Shown: positions 45,032 through 55,185, numbered from the stretch's first letter. The stretch: DNA of 64,000 nt from Rhodococcus sp. WMMA185 (GCF_001767395.1 NZ_CP017014.1:3108501-3172500), one strand, 5' to 3'. A program made the numbers and translations. The notes: a model not told the origin generated them from the sequence alone.

Positions 45032-46174
45032 ATGTCATCGCTTCGAATCGGATCACTCGAGCTGCGCAGCCCGGTGGTTCTGGCCCCTATGGCCGGCATC
45101 ACCAATGTCGCGTTCCGCACGCTGTGTCGTGAGCTCGAGACGGAGCGCGCGGGCAGCACGTCCGGCCTGTACGTCTGCGAGATGGTGACGGCACGTGCGC
45201 TTGTCGAGCGTCAGCCCGCAACCCTGCACATGACCACGTTCGGCCCTACGGAAACACCGCGGTCGCTGCAGTTGTACACCGTCGACCCCGACACCACCTA
45301 TGCGGCGGCCAAGATGATCGTGGATGAAAACATGGCCGATCACATCGACATGAACTTCGGCTGCCCAGTCCCGAAGGTGACGCGAAAGGGTGGGGGCGCA
45401 GCACTGCCATATAAGCGCGCCCTGTTCGGTCGGATCGTCGCGGCCGCCGTGAAGGCTACCGAGGGCACCGACATCCCTGTCACCGTGAAGTTCCGCGTCG
45501 GAATCGATGCGGAACACCACACCCATCTCGACGCCGGGCGGATTGCCGCCGACGAGGGCGCGGCCGCAATCGCGCTCCACGCGCGCACCGCCGCGCAGCG
45601 GTACTCCGGCACGGCCGACTGGAACGAGATCACCCGCCTCAAAGAGCACGTCACCGACGTGCCTGTTCTCGGCAACGGCGACATCTTTGCCGCCGAAGAT
45701 GCGGCGCGGATGATGGCGCAGACCGGTTGTGACGGTGTCGTAGTAGGCCGCGGCTGCCTCGGACGACCGTGGCTGTTCGCCGAGTTGAGCGCCGCGCTCA
45801 ACGGCAACCCGATACCTACCCCTCCCACCCTCGGCGAAGTCTCCGCCATCATCCGCCGGCACGCCGAACTTCTTGCCGCCCACCACGGTGAGGACAAGGG
45901 CCTCCGAGAGCTTCGTAAGCACGTGTCCTGGTACCTACGCGGCTTCCCCGCAGGGTCCGAACTGCGAGTCGCGATGGCGCTGGTGAGCACCCTGACCGAA
46001 CTCGACAGTCTCCTCGAGCAACTCGACCCCACCGTCCCGTTCCCCAAGGACGCCGAGGGACCGCGCGGACGTCAGGGATCACCAGGTACCGTCGCGCTGC
46101 CCGAGGGCTGGCTCGACGACCCCGAGGACTGTCTGGTCCCTGCTGGCGCCGACATGCTTCATTCCGGCGGCTAG
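45032..46174 (+). CDS. dusB: tRNA-dihydrouridine synthase DusB
   Basis: 380 residues, FMN-binding TIM barrel. It reduces uridines in the tRNA D-loop. Motifs: SPVVLAPMAGITNVAFRTLCRE, IDMNFGCPVPKVTRKGGGAAL with the catalytic Cys, VTVKFRVGID, HARTAAQRYSGTADW, VPVLGNGDIFAAEDA and GVVVGRGCLGRPWLF. ATG 45032 is used (AGAGGTTG upstream); the frame is open into desA1 but that part is not coding. Orthologous position to Rv0823c. Separated from desA1 by a terminator, so it has its own promoter. Confidence 0.93.
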   Translation: MSSLRIGSLELRSPVVLAPMAGITNVAFRTLCRELETERAGSTSGLYVCEMVTARALVERQPATLHMTTFGPTETPRSLQLYTVDPDTTYAAAKMIVDENMADHIDMNFGCPVPKVTRKGGGAALPYKRALFGRIVAAAVKATEGTDIPVTVKFRVGIDAEHHTHLDAGRIAADEGAAAIALHARTAAQRYSGTADWNEITRLKEHVTDVPVLGNGDIFAAEDAARMMAQTGCDGVVVGRGCLGRPWLFAELSAALNGNPIPTPPTLGEVSAIIRRHAELLAAHHGEDKGLRELRKHVSWYLRGFPAGSELRVAMALVSTLTELDSLLEQLDPTVPFPKDAEGPRGRQGSPGTVALPEGWLDDPEDCLVPAGADMLHSGG

Positions 46175-46234
46175 TAGATAAAGAAGATATCTCACACCGC
46201 TTCATTTGCGAGGCCTCGAGCTTCACTAAGTATC

Positions 46235-48238
46235 ATGACTGGATCGTCAGGGCCGACGAACGATCGAGTGGGCAAGAAGGGGCAGGTTGAATCGGTGGGT
46301 GATGGTCACAGTTCGGAGCCACCGCAGCCCGGATCCCGCGCTCCCTGGGAGCGTCAACTCGCGGACCGGAGCTTTCGAGAAGCTCAGCTCCGGAAGCAAC
46401 GCCCGGTTCCGCCGCGACAGTCTCCTCCCGAAGGCCACGCCCCAAGCGAGCCTTCCCAGTTCAGACCAACCGAGCCACCCAACCAGGACGGTGGCCGAGT
46501 AGCCCGCCGGGCCGCAGGCAAGCTGGGCGGAGTTCCCGTCGCAAATCTGGTGAACAAGGTCTCGGGGGTCGATTCGCGTAGCCCGAACGATCCGGACAAG
46601 ACCGAGTTCATTCCCGCCGTCAACGACCAACAAATTCCACCGGTCGGAACGTCGGAGCCCGCCTGGCTCTCCGACACCCCCGAGAGCGTCTCCGAGCCTC
46701 GAGCGGTCGGAAGTCCCGGAGTCACCCGGGCGGCGTTGAACAGGTCCCGTCGACGAAAACGCCTGCGCAAGGCCGGGCGCGCCATGGTTGCGATGGTGGC
46801 AGTGGGCGCGCTGGCTGGAACCGGCACAGTCTGGGGTTATCTCCAGTCGACCATGGGCAAATTCGACCAGATCGCGGCCCTCGACACGGAGTCGACGGAC
46901 ATCGTGGACGCACTCGGGCAGATGGGTGACGAGACTTATCTGATCGTCGGAACCGATACCCGAGCGGGCGCAAGTGGCGAGATCGGCGCCGGAACCGTCG
47001 CGGACGCAGAAGGCGCACGGGCCGACGTAGTGATGCTCATCAACATCCCCGCTGACCGAAGCAGGGTGGTCGGGGTGTCGTTTCCCCGTGACCTCGACGT
47101 CGAGCGCCCCGTCTGCCAGGGCTGGGACAACGACACCGGCACCTATACGGACGAAACATACCCCTCCGCCTACGGCGACAAATTGAACGCAACCTACGCG
47201 CTAGGTGGGCCGAAATGCCTGGTCAAGGTGATTCAGAAGATGTCCGGGCTGAAGATCGGACACTTCGTGGGCATGGACTTCGCCGGCTTCGAGTCGATGG
47301 TCGACGAGATCGGCGGCGTGGAGGTATGCACCCCACAACCGCTCGAGGACGGAATCCTCGGCACGGTGCTGCCGGAAGCGGGAACGCATCACTTGGACGG
47401 AAAGACCGCACTGGACTTCGTTCGCGCCCGACATGTGGCGGCGGAAGGCAACGGCGACTACGGCCGAATCAATCGCCAGCAGATATTCCTCTCCTCCCTG
47501 CTCCGCGGGGCGCTGTCGAGCCAGGTGCTGCTCAACCCCTCTAAGCTCAACGGGTTTATCAACGCGTTCACCAGTGAAACGTTCGTCGAGAACATCGACA
47601 CCGACTCACTGGTCACGCTGGGCCGCTCACTGCAGAATATGGATGCGGGCGCAGTCACCTTCCTGACAGTGCCCACCGCGGGAACGAACGAGTGGGGAAA
47701 CGAAATCCCCCGCACCGACGACATCAAGGCCATCTTCAAGGCCATCATCGACGACGACGACCTGCCCGGTGAGAAGCGGGCAGAACCGCTCCCTGAGCTC
47801 GCAGCGCAACCGGCACCACAATCCGTCCAGACCGTTGACCCGTCGAGTGTGAGCGTGCAGGTCTCGAACGCCTCGGGCGAGTCGGGGCTCGCAGCGACGG
47901 TCGCGGCCTCGCTCGAAGCCGAGGGCTTCGAAATCTACGACGTCGGCAACTACTGGGCGGGCAACACCGACGACACCGTCGTCCGGTTCTCGCCCGAGCA
48001 CGAAGCCGAAGCAGCCACCCTTGCGTCGTCATTTCCCGGTGCGATCCTTGAATCGGCCAGGGGACTCGGCACGGTCGTCGAGGTCGCACTCGGTTCTGAT
48101 TTCTCCGGTACCGTGCAGACACCTGTCGCGTCCAACACTCCGGTAAGCGTGGCGGATGTTCGCGTCGGCGAGCCGGAGGAGGTGTACATCCCGACGGACC
48201 TCGCAGTGGTCAACGCCGGCGACGTGACCTGCACGTAA
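46235..48238 (+). CDS. LytR-CpsA-Psr (LCP) family cell-wall ligase with LytR_C domain
   Basis: 667 residues. A long Pro/Arg-rich cytoplasmic tail (~170 residues) precedes one membrane helix (AMVAMVAVGALAGTGTVWGYL). The LCP catalytic domain follows, with DTYL-like ETYLIVGTDTRAG, the conserved arginines in SRVVGVSFPRDLDVE, IGHFVGMDFAGFESMVDEIGGVEVC, and LDGKTALDFVRARHVAAEGNGDYGRINRQQIFLSSL. The C-terminal ~120 residues are a LytR_C domain (SVSVQVSNASGESGLAATVAASLEAEGFE). In mycolata such proteins attach arabinogalactan to peptidoglycan. Syntenic with Rv0822c. ATG 46235 has no strong ribosome site. Confidence 0.9.
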   Translation: MTGSSGPTNDRVGKKGQVESVGDGHSSEPPQPGSRAPWERQLADRSFREAQLRKQRPVPPRQSPPEGHAPSEPSQFRPTEPPNQDGGRVARRAAGKLGGVPVANLVNKVSGVDSRSPNDPDKTEFIPAVNDQQIPPVGTSEPAWLSDTPESVSEPRAVGSPGVTRAALNRSRRRKRLRKAGRAMVAMVAVGALAGTGTVWGYLQSTMGKFDQIAALDTESTDIVDALGQMGDETYLIVGTDTRAGASGEIGAGTVADAEGARADVVMLINIPADRSRVVGVSFPRDLDVERPVCQGWDNDTGTYTDETYPSAYGDKLNATYALGGPKCLVKVIQKMSGLKIGHFVGMDFAGFESMVDEIGGVEVCTPQPLEDGILGTVLPEAGTHHLDGKTALDFVRARHVAAEGNGDYGRINRQQIFLSSLLRGALSSQVLLNPSKLNGFINAFTSETFVENIDTDSLVTLGRSLQNMDAGAVTFLTVPTAGTNEWGNEIPRTDDIKAIFKAIIDDDDLPGEKRAEPLPELAAQPAPQSVQTVDPSSVSVQVSNASGESGLAATVAASLEAEGFEIYDVGNYWAGNTDDTVVRFSPEHEAEAATLASSFPGAILESARGLGTVVEVALGSDFSGTVQTPVASNTPVSVADVRVGEPEEVYIPTDLAVVNAGDVTCT

Positions 48239-48318
48239 GAGCGCAAACGGGACTGATTCACCCCGCGTTCACCGAAAAATCATGACCTGGTTTCTCGCAC
48301 ACCGTAAGGTATGACCCC

Positions 48319-49017
48319 ATGCGAGTGGCGTACACAGAACAGATGACCGAGCTGGCCGATCTGCTCGGCGAGATGGCGGGGCTTGCAGGGGCTGCTATGG
48401 AGCGAGCCACCCAGTCGTTGCTGCAGGCCGACCTCGCCCTGGCCGAGCAGGTGATCAGCGAACACGACAAGATCACCGAACTCAGCACAGTCTGCGAGGA
48501 ACGGGCGTTCGCACTGCTCGCGCTGCAATCACCGGTAGCCGGTGACCTCCGCTCGGTCGTCAGCGGGATCCAAATTGTTGCCGATATCGACCGCATGGGG
48601 GCGCTGGCGCTTCATGTCGCCAAGATCGCGCGCCGCCGGCATCCCAACCATGTGCTTCCCGAGGAGGTCAACGGCTACTTCGCCGAGATGGGGCGGATCG
48701 CCGTGTCCATCGGTGCGGCTGCCCGAGAGGTTCTCGAGACCCGCGACCCCGAAAGGGCCGCACGCCTTCGCGAGGAAGACAAGGCGATGGACGATCTCCA
48801 CCGTCACCTGTTCACCGTGCTGATGGACCGCGATTGGCAAAACGGCGTGGCTGCCGCCGTTGACGTCACCCTGCTCGGCCGCTTCTACGAGCGTTTCGCC
48901 GACCATGCCGTCGAGGTGGGTCGTCGAGTGATCTTCCTGGTCACCGGCAAACTGCCCGACGAGACGGAGACCGCCAATACCGACGCCGACAACCTCACGG
49001 CATACCCGCAACCGTAA
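48319..49017 (+). CDS. phoU: Phosphate signalling protein PhoU
   Basis: 232 residues, two three-helix bundles of the PhoU type: [31 protein letters not shown] then [34 protein letters not shown], and [23 protein letters not shown] with [22 protein letters not shown]. The paired E-x3-D-x3 metal motifs of PhoU are seen in [15 protein letters not shown] and DHAVEVGRR. It modulates the phosphate sensor kinase and Pst uptake. Orthologous place to mycobacterial phoY2. Divided from the leftward pst operon by a long palindrome. TAAGGT eight bases before the ATG may be the -10 of a short-leader transcript. Confidence 0.93.
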   Translation: MRVAYTEQMTELADLLGEMAGLAGAAMERATQSLLQADLALAEQVISEHDKITELSTVCEERAFALLALQSPVAGDLRSVVSGIQIVADIDRMGALALHVAKIARRRHPNHVLPEEVNGYFAEMGRIAVSIGAAAREVLETRDPERAARLREEDKAMDDLHRHLFTVLMDRDWQNGVAAAVDVTLLGRFYERFADHAVEVGRRVIFLVTGKLPDETETANTDADNLTAYPQP

Positions 49018-49034
49018 GTAGCCGCACCTCTTCA

Positions 49035-49076
49035 CGGAGAACGCCCCGACCGGATATCCGGTCGGGGCGTTCTCCG
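49035..49076. terminator. 42-base perfect palindrome between convergent phoU and pstB
   Basis: Each arm is 21 bases (GGAGAACGCCCCGACCGGAT plus a 5' C and its complement). It can fold into a loop-less long hairpin and should stop transcription in both directions. Confidence 0.9.
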
Positions 49077-49124
49077 CTGCTGCCCTGTGTCCTATTTCGA
49101 CGTCCTAATTCGACCCAGCCGGCC

Positions 49125-49901
49125 CTATCCGAACCGGCCCGAGATGTAATCCTCGGTGGCCTTTTGCGTCGGGTTGGAGAAGATCTTCTCTGTGTCGTCA
49201 ACCTCGACGAGCCGGCCGGGCATACCCGTGGCCTCGATGTTGAAGAACGCGGTCTGGTCACTGACACGAGCCGCCTGCTGCATGTTGTGCGTGACGATCA
49301 CGATTGTAAAATCCCGCTTCAGCTCGGTGATGAGGTCTTCGATCGCGAGGGTCGAAATCGGATCGAGAGCCGAACACGGCTCGTCCATCAGGAGCACGTC
49401 CGGAGAAACGGCGATCGCGCGGGCGATGCACAAACGTTGCTGCTGACCGCCGGACAGCCCTCCACCGGGCTTGTCGAGGCGGTCCTTGACCTCGTTCCAT
49501 AGATTCGCTCCGCGCAGGGAGCTCTCGGCAATCTCGTCGAGCCGCTTCTTGTTTCGCTCACCCTGCAGCTTGAGCCCAGCCACCACGTTGTCCTTGATCG
49601 ACATCGTCGGAAACGGATTGGGCCGTTGGAAAACCATGCCGATCGTCTTGCGAACACCGACCGGATCGACGCCGGAATCGTAGATGTCTTCGCCATCGAG
49701 CAGAATCGAACCTTCAACGCGCGCACCAGGAGTTACCTCGTGCATCCGGTTCAGCGACCGCAGGACAGTGGACTTGCCGCAACCGGACGGACCGATGAAG
49801 GCGGTCACATTCCTCGGGGGAACGGACAGCCGGACATCCGCAACGGCGTGAAACTTACCGTAATAGATGTTGACGTCCTTGAGATCCAGACGCTTGGCCA
49901 T
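49125..49901 (-). CDS. pstB: Phosphate ABC transporter ATP-binding protein PstB
   Basis: 258 residues, standard length. Walker [21 protein letters not shown] signature [16 protein letters not shown], Walker [14 protein letters not shown], and the switch His in [15 protein letters not shown]. The N-terminus ([19 protein letters not shown]) is typical of PstB. Last gene of the leftward pstSCAB operon, 43 bases after pstA. In M. tuberculosis the corresponding gene is phoT (Rv0820). ATG 49901 follows GGGAGCCGGTA. Confidence 0.95.
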   Translation of the reverse strand: MAKRLDLKDVNIYYGKFHAVADVRLSVPPRNVTAFIGPSGCGKSTVLRSLNRMHEVTPGARVEGSILLDGEDIYDSGVDPVGVRKTIGMVFQRPNPFPTMSIKDNVVAGLKLQGERNKKRLDEIAESSLRGANLWNEVKDRLDKPGGGLSGGQQQRLCIARAIAVSPDVLLMDEPCSALDPISTLAIEDLITELKRDFTIVIVTHNMQQAARVSDQTAFFNIEATGMPGRLVEVDDTEKIFSNPTQKATEDYISGRFG

Positions 49902-49944
49902 TACCGGCTCCCTACTGATTGGTGTTCAAAATCGAGTGTATGTG

Positions 49945-50853
49945 TCACTTGGTACGGATCTGCGAGAAGTGGCCGACAACCTTGGCCACGACGTTGAGCA
50001 GTGCGATGAGGAGGATAAGTGTCAGCGCTGCACCCCAGATTCGGTTGGTGCCCGCATCCGTTGGGTTGTTCATCTCCGCCACCATGACGCCTGGCAGCGT
50101 GCCCATCTCACCACCGAAGAGGTCGAAGTTGATGAAGGGCGCATATCCGACGAGGATCAGCAGCGGGGCGGCCTCTCCCATCACTCGGGCGAGAGCGAGC
50201 ATCACACCGGTGATGATTCCAGGCAGTGCGGTAGGAAGCACGATCCTGACAACCGTCTTCCACTTCGGGACCCCCAGCGCGTAGGACGCCTCGCGCAGAT
50301 CCTGCGGAACGACACGGAGCATCTCCTCCGTACTGCGAGCTACGACGGGAACCATCAGCAGGACCAGCGCGAGCGATACCGCGAATCCCGACTTGGGGAA
50401 ACCGAACGTCGTGATCCACAACGCGTAGATGAACAGGGCGGCAACGATGGACGGGACACCGCTGAGGATATCGATCATGAAGGTGGTCAACCTGGCCAGA
50501 TGCGACTTCCGGTCGGCGTATTCGACGAGATAGATCGCGACGAACAGTCCCAGGGGGATAGACATCGCCGCGGCCACGAGTCCCTGCATGAGCGTGCCGA
50601 CGAGGGCGTGATAGATACCACCGCCCGGATCCGAAGCCGACAACCCGCTGAGCGAGTTGGTGAACCACGTGGCCGAGGTCAGGGCGGGAAGGCCCTTCAC
50701 GATCGCGGTGAGCAGCACCCACAAGAGTGGAATCAGCGCCACTATCACCGCCAGGGTCACGAGTGCGGTGGCCACGAGATCGGTGATTCGCCGACGGGTA
50801 CCGACCCCTTTGAACGTCGGCGTCTTGACCGGTTTGTCGAGTGTTGTGGTCAT
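49945..50853 (-). CDS. pstA: Phosphate ABC transporter permease PstA
   Basis: 302 residues, six predicted helices. Permease EAA-type loop: RSTEEMLRVVPQDLREASYALGVPKWKTVVRIVLPTALPGIITG. Typical PstA segments GIYHALVGTLMQGLVAAAMSIPLGLFVAIYLVEYA and VPSIVAALFIYALWI are present. Start is three bases after the pstC stop, so translation is coupled. Forms the membrane channel together with PstC. Confidence 0.94.
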   Translation of the reverse strand: MTTTLDKPVKTPTFKGVGTRRRITDLVATALVTLAVIVALIPLLWVLLTAIVKGLPALTSATWFTNSLSGLSASDPGGGIYHALVGTLMQGLVAAAMSIPLGLFVAIYLVEYADRKSHLARLTTFMIDILSGVPSIVAALFIYALWITTFGFPKSGFAVSLALVLLMVPVVARSTEEMLRVVPQDLREASYALGVPKWKTVVRIVLPTALPGIITGVMLALARVMGEAAPLLILVGYAPFINFDLFGGEMGTLPGVMVAEMNNPTDAGTNRIWGAALTLILLIALLNVVAKVVGHFSQIRTK

Positions 50854-50856
50854 CGG

Positions 50857-51960
50857 TCAGCCCTTCTTTCCGGTGATCACAGCACGCGCAGCGGCATTCA
50901 CGGCGAACGTGAGCACGAAGAGCACCAGACCGGCCGCGATATAGGCACCTGCTTGAATGTCGTTGTTGAACTCTGCGTAGCCGAGGGCGATCTTGGAAGC
51001 GATGGTGGCACCTCCATCGAACAACGACCACCCGAAGGCCTGCGAAGTGGTGCGCAGAATGAGGTACAGCGCCATGGTCTCACCCAGGGCGCGCCCCAGG
51101 CCGAGCATCGAACCGCTGATGTAAGCGGACTTACCGAACGGAATGATCGTGGTGCGCACCACTTCCCACCGGGTGGCACCCAGGGCGAGCGCCGCCTCGA
51201 TGTGGGAGGTGGGTGTCTGCACGAACACCTCACGGGTCACCGCGGTGATGATGGGCAGGATCATTACCGCGAGCACGATGCCCGCGGTGAAGATGGTGCC
51301 GCCGCCGGTAATCGAAGTGGTGCCTGTCGCGAACAGCGGGAACCAGCCGAGGTTCTCGTTCAACCAGACGGCGACCGGCTGAATCACCGGTTCCAACACC
51401 AGCAGGCCCCACAATCCGTACACAACGGAAGGCACTGCGGCCAGCAGGTCGACCACGTACGCCAGCGGGCGCTTGAGCCACTGCGGCGAATACGCGGCAA
51501 GGAAGATCGCGATACCAAGCGCGACTGGCATGGCCAGAACCAGGGCGAACAGCGAGACCATCACAGTGACCTGGAACAGGTCGAGGACGCCGAACGCCAT
51601 GTCGTTGATGTCGACGGTGAACCACTCATGGCTGGTGAGGAAGTTCGCCTGGTTGCGGCTCAACGCAGGGACTGCGCGCCAGATGAGGAACACGCCGATA
51701 GCGGCGATGAGCACGGAGATGAAGATGGCCGCACTCGATGCGGCCCCAGAAAAGACACGGTCCCCAAGACGGGTGGCCGACTTCCCACGCGACGCTGTCT
51801 TAGGCCCCGGCGTCTGGGTCTGGATCTCAGGGGAACTCAACTCGGCCTCCGGGTGCCGTTCGGACCGCTCACCTCCGGCCCCACGAGAAGCAGGGCCGGA
51901 GGTGCGAGGTACTGATTCGATAGGCGCGTCTTTCGTCCGCGCGCTGGCATTCTCTCTCAT
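50857..51960 (-). CDS. pstC: Phosphate ABC transporter permease PstC
   Basis: 367 residues. A long Ser/Pro/Arg-rich cytoplasmic N-terminus (~75 residues) precedes six helices. The EAA-type loop is TREVFVQTPTSHIEAALALGATRWEVVRTTIIPFGKSAYISGSMLG; VVDLLAAVPSVVYGLWGLLVL is a typical PstC segment, and the GRALGETMALYLIL motif follows. It sits between pstS and pstA. A 682-codon open frame on the opposite strand across pstC and pstA is a codon-bias shadow. Confidence 0.94.
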   Translation of the reverse strand: MRENASARTKDAPIESVPRTSGPASRGAGGERSERHPEAELSSPEIQTQTPGPKTASRGKSATRLGDRVFSGAASSAAIFISVLIAAIGVFLIWRAVPALSRNQANFLTSHEWFTVDINDMAFGVLDLFQVTVMVSLFALVLAMPVALGIAIFLAAYSPQWLKRPLAYVVDLLAAVPSVVYGLWGLLVLEPVIQPVAVWLNENLGWFPLFATGTTSITGGGTIFTAGIVLAVMILPIITAVTREVFVQTPTSHIEAALALGATRWEVVRTTIIPFGKSAYISGSMLGLGRALGETMALYLILRTTSQAFGWSLFDGGATIASKIALGYAEFNNDIQAGAYIAAGLVLFVLTFAVNAAARAVITGKKG

Positions 51961-52003
51961 CAGAGTATCTGGGGACCGGGGGACCCGAGCCGACGGTCGG
52001 CGA

Positions 52004-53122
52004 TCAGCCGATCGCGTCGATCGACTCGGTCAGCTTCGCCTGCATACCCTCAGGAAGCGGGACATAACCCAGCTCTGCGAGGTTGCTCTGCCCTTCGTGC
52101 GCAGCACTCGTCAGGAAGGACTTCACCGCGGCGGCGGTGTCGGCCGGGTAGCCGTCCGAGCAGACGATCTCGTAGGTGGCGAGCACCAGAGGGTAGGCCC
52201 CGGGTTCACTGGTTCCGTAGATCGTGCTGAGGTCGAGAGTCAGGTCGCCGCCGTCCGCATTCACGAACTGTGCATCCTCGATGGACTTGGATGCGGTCTC
52301 GGTGGTCAACTCGACGGGGCCGGAGCCGTTGTCGATCTGCGCGATCGACAAGTTGTTCTGGTCCGCGAAGGACTTCTCCACGTACGTGATCGAGCCGGTG
52401 TCGGAGGCGACAGCCTGAGCGACACCCGCCGAGCCCCTGGCTCCTTCGCCGGTCCCGCCGGTGAAGTCGGAACCCGCTCCGGAGGTCCACGCCCCGTTGG
52501 AGGCGGCTTCCAGGTACAGCTGGAAGTTGTCCGTCGTGCCCGAGGAATCGGAGCGGATGACCGGGGTGATGGTCTGGTCCGGCAGAGTGACGCCCTCGTT
52601 GAGTGCGGCGATGGCCGGGTCGTTCCAGTTGGTGATGGTTCCGTTGAAGATGTTGGCGATGACTTCGCCGTTCAACACCAGGTTGTCGACACCGTCGAGG
52701 TTGTATGCCATGGCGACGGGCCCGAAGACCAGAGGAAGGTTCCATGCCTCTCCGCCGACGCAACGTTCTGTCGCCAGCTGCGCCTGCTCACCCTCAATCG
52801 GAGAGTCGGATCCGCTGAAGTCGGTCTGGCCGGCAATGAACTGGGTGCGTCCGTCTCCCGAACCACTCGGGTTGTACGCGACGTTGACCTGCTTGCCCTT
52901 CTCCTGGCAAACGGAGATGTAGGTGGACACGAACTGGTCCATAGCATTCTTCTGTGCCGTGGAACCTGCGGCAGAGAGGTTCTCTTTTCCATCACACGTT
53001 GCGCTCGACGCGGAGGCGTCGACGCCGCTCACCGTGGCGTTGTTGTCGCTGCCACACGCGGCCAAGGTCAGTGCTCCCACGGCCACTGCACCGAATACGG
53101 TTCCGCTGCGCTTGAAATTCAC
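52004..53122 (-). CDS. pstS: Phosphate-binding lipoprotein PstS
   Basis: 372 residues. A lipoprotein signal peptide with lipobox LTLAAC (TVFGAVAVGALTLAACGSDN) directs membrane anchoring. Phosphate-binding motifs: GSTAQKNAMDQFV, SGSGDGRTQFIAGQTDFSGSDSPI, LPLVFGPVAMAYNLDGV, and VIRSDSSGTTDNFQLYL with the Ser/Asp/Thr contacts. GTG 53122 follows GGAGGACTAG. The first gene of the pstSCAB operon; a PHO-box-like direct repeat lies 138 bases upstream, so induction under phosphate starvation is expected. Confidence 0.95.
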   Translation of the reverse strand: MNFKRSGTVFGAVAVGALTLAACGSDNNATVSGVDASASSATCDGKENLSAAGSTAQKNAMDQFVSTYISVCQEKGKQVNVAYNPSGSGDGRTQFIAGQTDFSGSDSPIEGEQAQLATERCVGGEAWNLPLVFGPVAMAYNLDGVDNLVLNGEVIANIFNGTITNWNDPAIAALNEGVTLPDQTITPVIRSDSSGTTDNFQLYLEAASNGAWTSGAGSDFTGGTGEGARGSAGVAQAVASDTGSITYVEKSFADQNNLSIAQIDNGSGPVELTTETASKSIEDAQFVNADGGDLTLDLSTIYGTSEPGAYPLVLATYEIVCSDGYPADTAAAVKSFLTSAAHEGQSNLAELGYVPLPEGMQAKLTESIDAIG

Positions 53123-53259
53123 CTAGTCCTCCGGAAATACCGTCACGCCCGGGAGCGGGCGGCGACTTGGGGCGCGGCACAAGACACTCCGGCGCCGGGC
53201 AACACGGCGTTGCCCACGAAGAAAAATAGAGGTGGTCGATTACCAGATGGACCACGACT

Positions 53260-53277
53260 GGTGAACGGAAAGTGAAC
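53260..53277 (-). promoter_or_regulatory. PHO-box-like direct repeat upstream of pstS
   Basis: Read leftward: GTTCAC-TTTCC-GTTCACC, two GTTCAC units with 11-base period. This matches the PhoP/RegX3-type PHO box of actinobacteria. Confidence 0.7.
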
Positions 53278-53354
53278 AGAGTAAGTCTCAATTCACGCTT
53301 CCGAGACGAACGCCTGGTCCGACCTCGAGAACGGTCTCGTTGCCGTGCGCAGCG

Positions 53355-54275
53355 TCACACACGCGCATACGCCACGTCGACATGGAACTTCTCGAACCCG
53401 AGACGGTTGTACGTGCGCAGTGCGGAAGTGTTGTCGCCCTCCACATAGAGCAGCACCGCGCCGAGCCCGCGGTCGCGGAGATAGTGCAATCCGGCGAGTG
53501 TCAACAACCGGCCGAGGCCCCGCCCCTGCGCTTCGGGTCCGATGGCCACGACGTAGACCTCACCGATTGCCGGGTCATCACCTTGTTTCGGGTGCACCTT
53601 GGTCCAGTGGAACCCGAGGAGCCGATCCTCGTTCGTGGTGGAAAATGCCATGAACAATCCCGCGGGATCGAACCACGCTTCCGCGCGGCGCTCCGCCAAC
53701 TCACGCTCGGTCCACGACCCCTGCTCCGGGTGCCAGGCGAATGCGGCGCCATTGACGCGCAGCACTTCGGAATCGTCCTCGATACCGCGGTAGATCCGAA
53801 GTGAAATGCCCTCCGGTACAACAAGTTCCGGCAGGCTTGTGTCGGCGAGCGGGCGTCGCAACTGCAGAAGTTCGCGCGCGCAAACGAGCTCGAGTCGCCG
53901 TGCTACCGCCTGCGCTGCCGGCAAATTCCCGTGCGCCCAGACCCTCGCATCCGGCCCTCCCTCGGAGAGTGCCTCGGTCACGAGCCTGCCGCCGATCCCC
54001 CGACCGCGGGCCTCGGGGTCCACCACCACTTCGGCCATGGCGGGATGATCCCCGTGCCCCGGCTGCAACTGTGCGTATCCGACGATCCTGTCGGCATCGG
54101 CCCAAACCAGGTGACGCACACCAGTTGTGCCGCCGAAGCCGGACACGGCGTGGACTCCCTGCTCCGATACGGGGGAAGTACCGTCGACCGCCGTCGCGCG
54201 GTCCAGGAGAGCGGATACACCGGCCACCTGACGGGGTTCGAGTCGCGCCGACCAGGACTGCCCGGGAATGTCCAT
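53355..54275 (-). CDS. mshD: Mycothiol synthase MshD
   Basis: 306 residues with two GNAT acetyltransferase domains, normal for MshD. The acetyl-CoA loop of the first half reads VVVDPEARGRGIGGRLVTEAL; the second reads VVAIGPEAQGRGLGRLLTLAGLHYL. FAWHPEQGSWTERELAER and AWFDPAGLFMAF are MshD-like. The enzyme adds the acetyl group in the last step of mycothiol synthesis. The ATG overlaps the glnR stop codon (ATGA), so translation is coupled to glnR, as in mycobacteria (Rv0818-Rv0819). Confidence 0.95.
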   Translation of the reverse strand: MDIPGQSWSARLEPRQVAGVSALLDRATAVDGTSPVSEQGVHAVSGFGGTTGVRHLVWADADRIVGYAQLQPGHGDHPAMAEVVVDPEARGRGIGGRLVTEALSEGGPDARVWAHGNLPAAQAVARRLELVCARELLQLRRPLADTSLPELVVPEGISLRIYRGIEDDSEVLRVNGAAFAWHPEQGSWTERELAERRAEAWFDPAGLFMAFSTTNEDRLLGFHWTKVHPKQGDDPAIGEVYVVAIGPEAQGRGLGRLLTLAGLHYLRDRGLGAVLLYVEGDNTSALRTYNRLGFEKFHVDVAYARV

Positions 54276-55048
54276 CAGATCCCTTCCGCGGATTCGAATT
54301 CGGCGCCTTCGTCGTCGGCGCCTTGGTCGTCGAGTTCATCGCCGGATGCCGCCGAATTGCCGGATGCGCCCGACTTGGTGCGTGCGGGACGAACCGCCTT
54401 GTAGCCGACATTGCGCACGGTGCCGATCAACGATTCGTACTCGCTGCCGAGTTTGGCACGTAGACGACGCACGTGAACGTCGACCGTCCGGGTACCGCCG
54501 AAGAAGTCGTATCCCCACACCTCCTGCAGCAACTGTGCACGGGTGAAGACCCGGCCCGCATGTTGTGCAAGGTATTTGAGGAGTTCGAACTCCTTATACG
54601 TGAGATCGAGGGGACGTCCGCGAAGTCGGGCCGTGTAAGTGCCCTCGTCGATCACCAACTCGCCGAGAGTGATCGTGCCGGAGGACTCCGGGCTCATACC
54701 GCCACCACTGCGTCCTACCAGTAGGCGGAGACGGGCATCGACCTCGGCGGGCCCGGTGTCCGGGAGCAGTATGTCGTCGAGTCCCCAATCGGAGTTGACG
54801 GCCACCAGACCGCCCTCCGTCAGTACCGCCACCACCGGAACTGCCGAACCAGTGCTCCCCAACAGCCTGCAGAGCCCGCGAGCCGCCGCGAGGTCGACGC
54901 GCGCGTCGACCAGAGCAACGTCGGCCGAATGCGCCTCGAGGAGCGAGGAGACCTCCTTCGAGGCCGGCCGCACCGAATGCGCCAGGAGCGCCAAGGCAGG
55001 CAAGACCACCTCAGGATTGGGGTCGGAGGTAAGAAGCAGTAACTCCAC
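54275..55048 (-). CDS. glnR: Nitrogen regulator GlnR (OmpR-type winged-helix)
   Basis: 257 residues from GTG 55048, chosen because GGGAGG lies five bases upstream and the protein then starts like known GlnR ([22 protein letters not shown]). The receiver-like N-terminus ([22 protein letters not shown]) lacks the usual phosphorylation pocket. The winged helix is highly conserved: [51 protein letters not shown]. It controls ammonium and nitrate assimilation genes. An acidic tail ends the protein. Operon glnR-mshD, divergent from lmeA. Confidence 0.93.
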   Translation of the reverse strand: MELLLLTSDPNPEVVLPALALLAHSVRPASKEVSSLLEAHSADVALVDARVDLAAARGLCRLLGSTGSAVPVVAVLTEGGLVAVNSDWGLDDILLPDTGPAEVDARLRLLVGRSGGGMSPESSGTITLGELVIDEGTYTARLRGRPLDLTYKEFELLKYLAQHAGRVFTRAQLLQEVWGYDFFGGTRTVDVHVRRLRAKLGSEYESLIGTVRNVGYKAVRPARTKSGASGNSAASGDELDDQGADDEGAEFESAEGI

Positions 55049-55185
55049 ACGACCTCCCATCGCGACAGTTTTGTCGGTGACAGAGTAGCGCGCCGCAGGG
55101 GAAGTTCGGTGCGCCGAACCCCAGCGACCCATCTAAAGCACGTAGCGCCGACATTCCACCCGAGGGTGTCGGCCAGAATGGGTCC

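Noticed and set aside
49867-51915. 682-codon open frame antisense to pstB-pstA-pstC
   Set aside because: Gln/Arg/His/Asp-rich composition typical of the reverse frame of high-GC genes; pst genes on the other strand are unmistakable.
51473-53275. 600-codon open frame antisense to pstC/pstS
   Set aside because: Same kind of shadow; no family similarity and no ribosome site.
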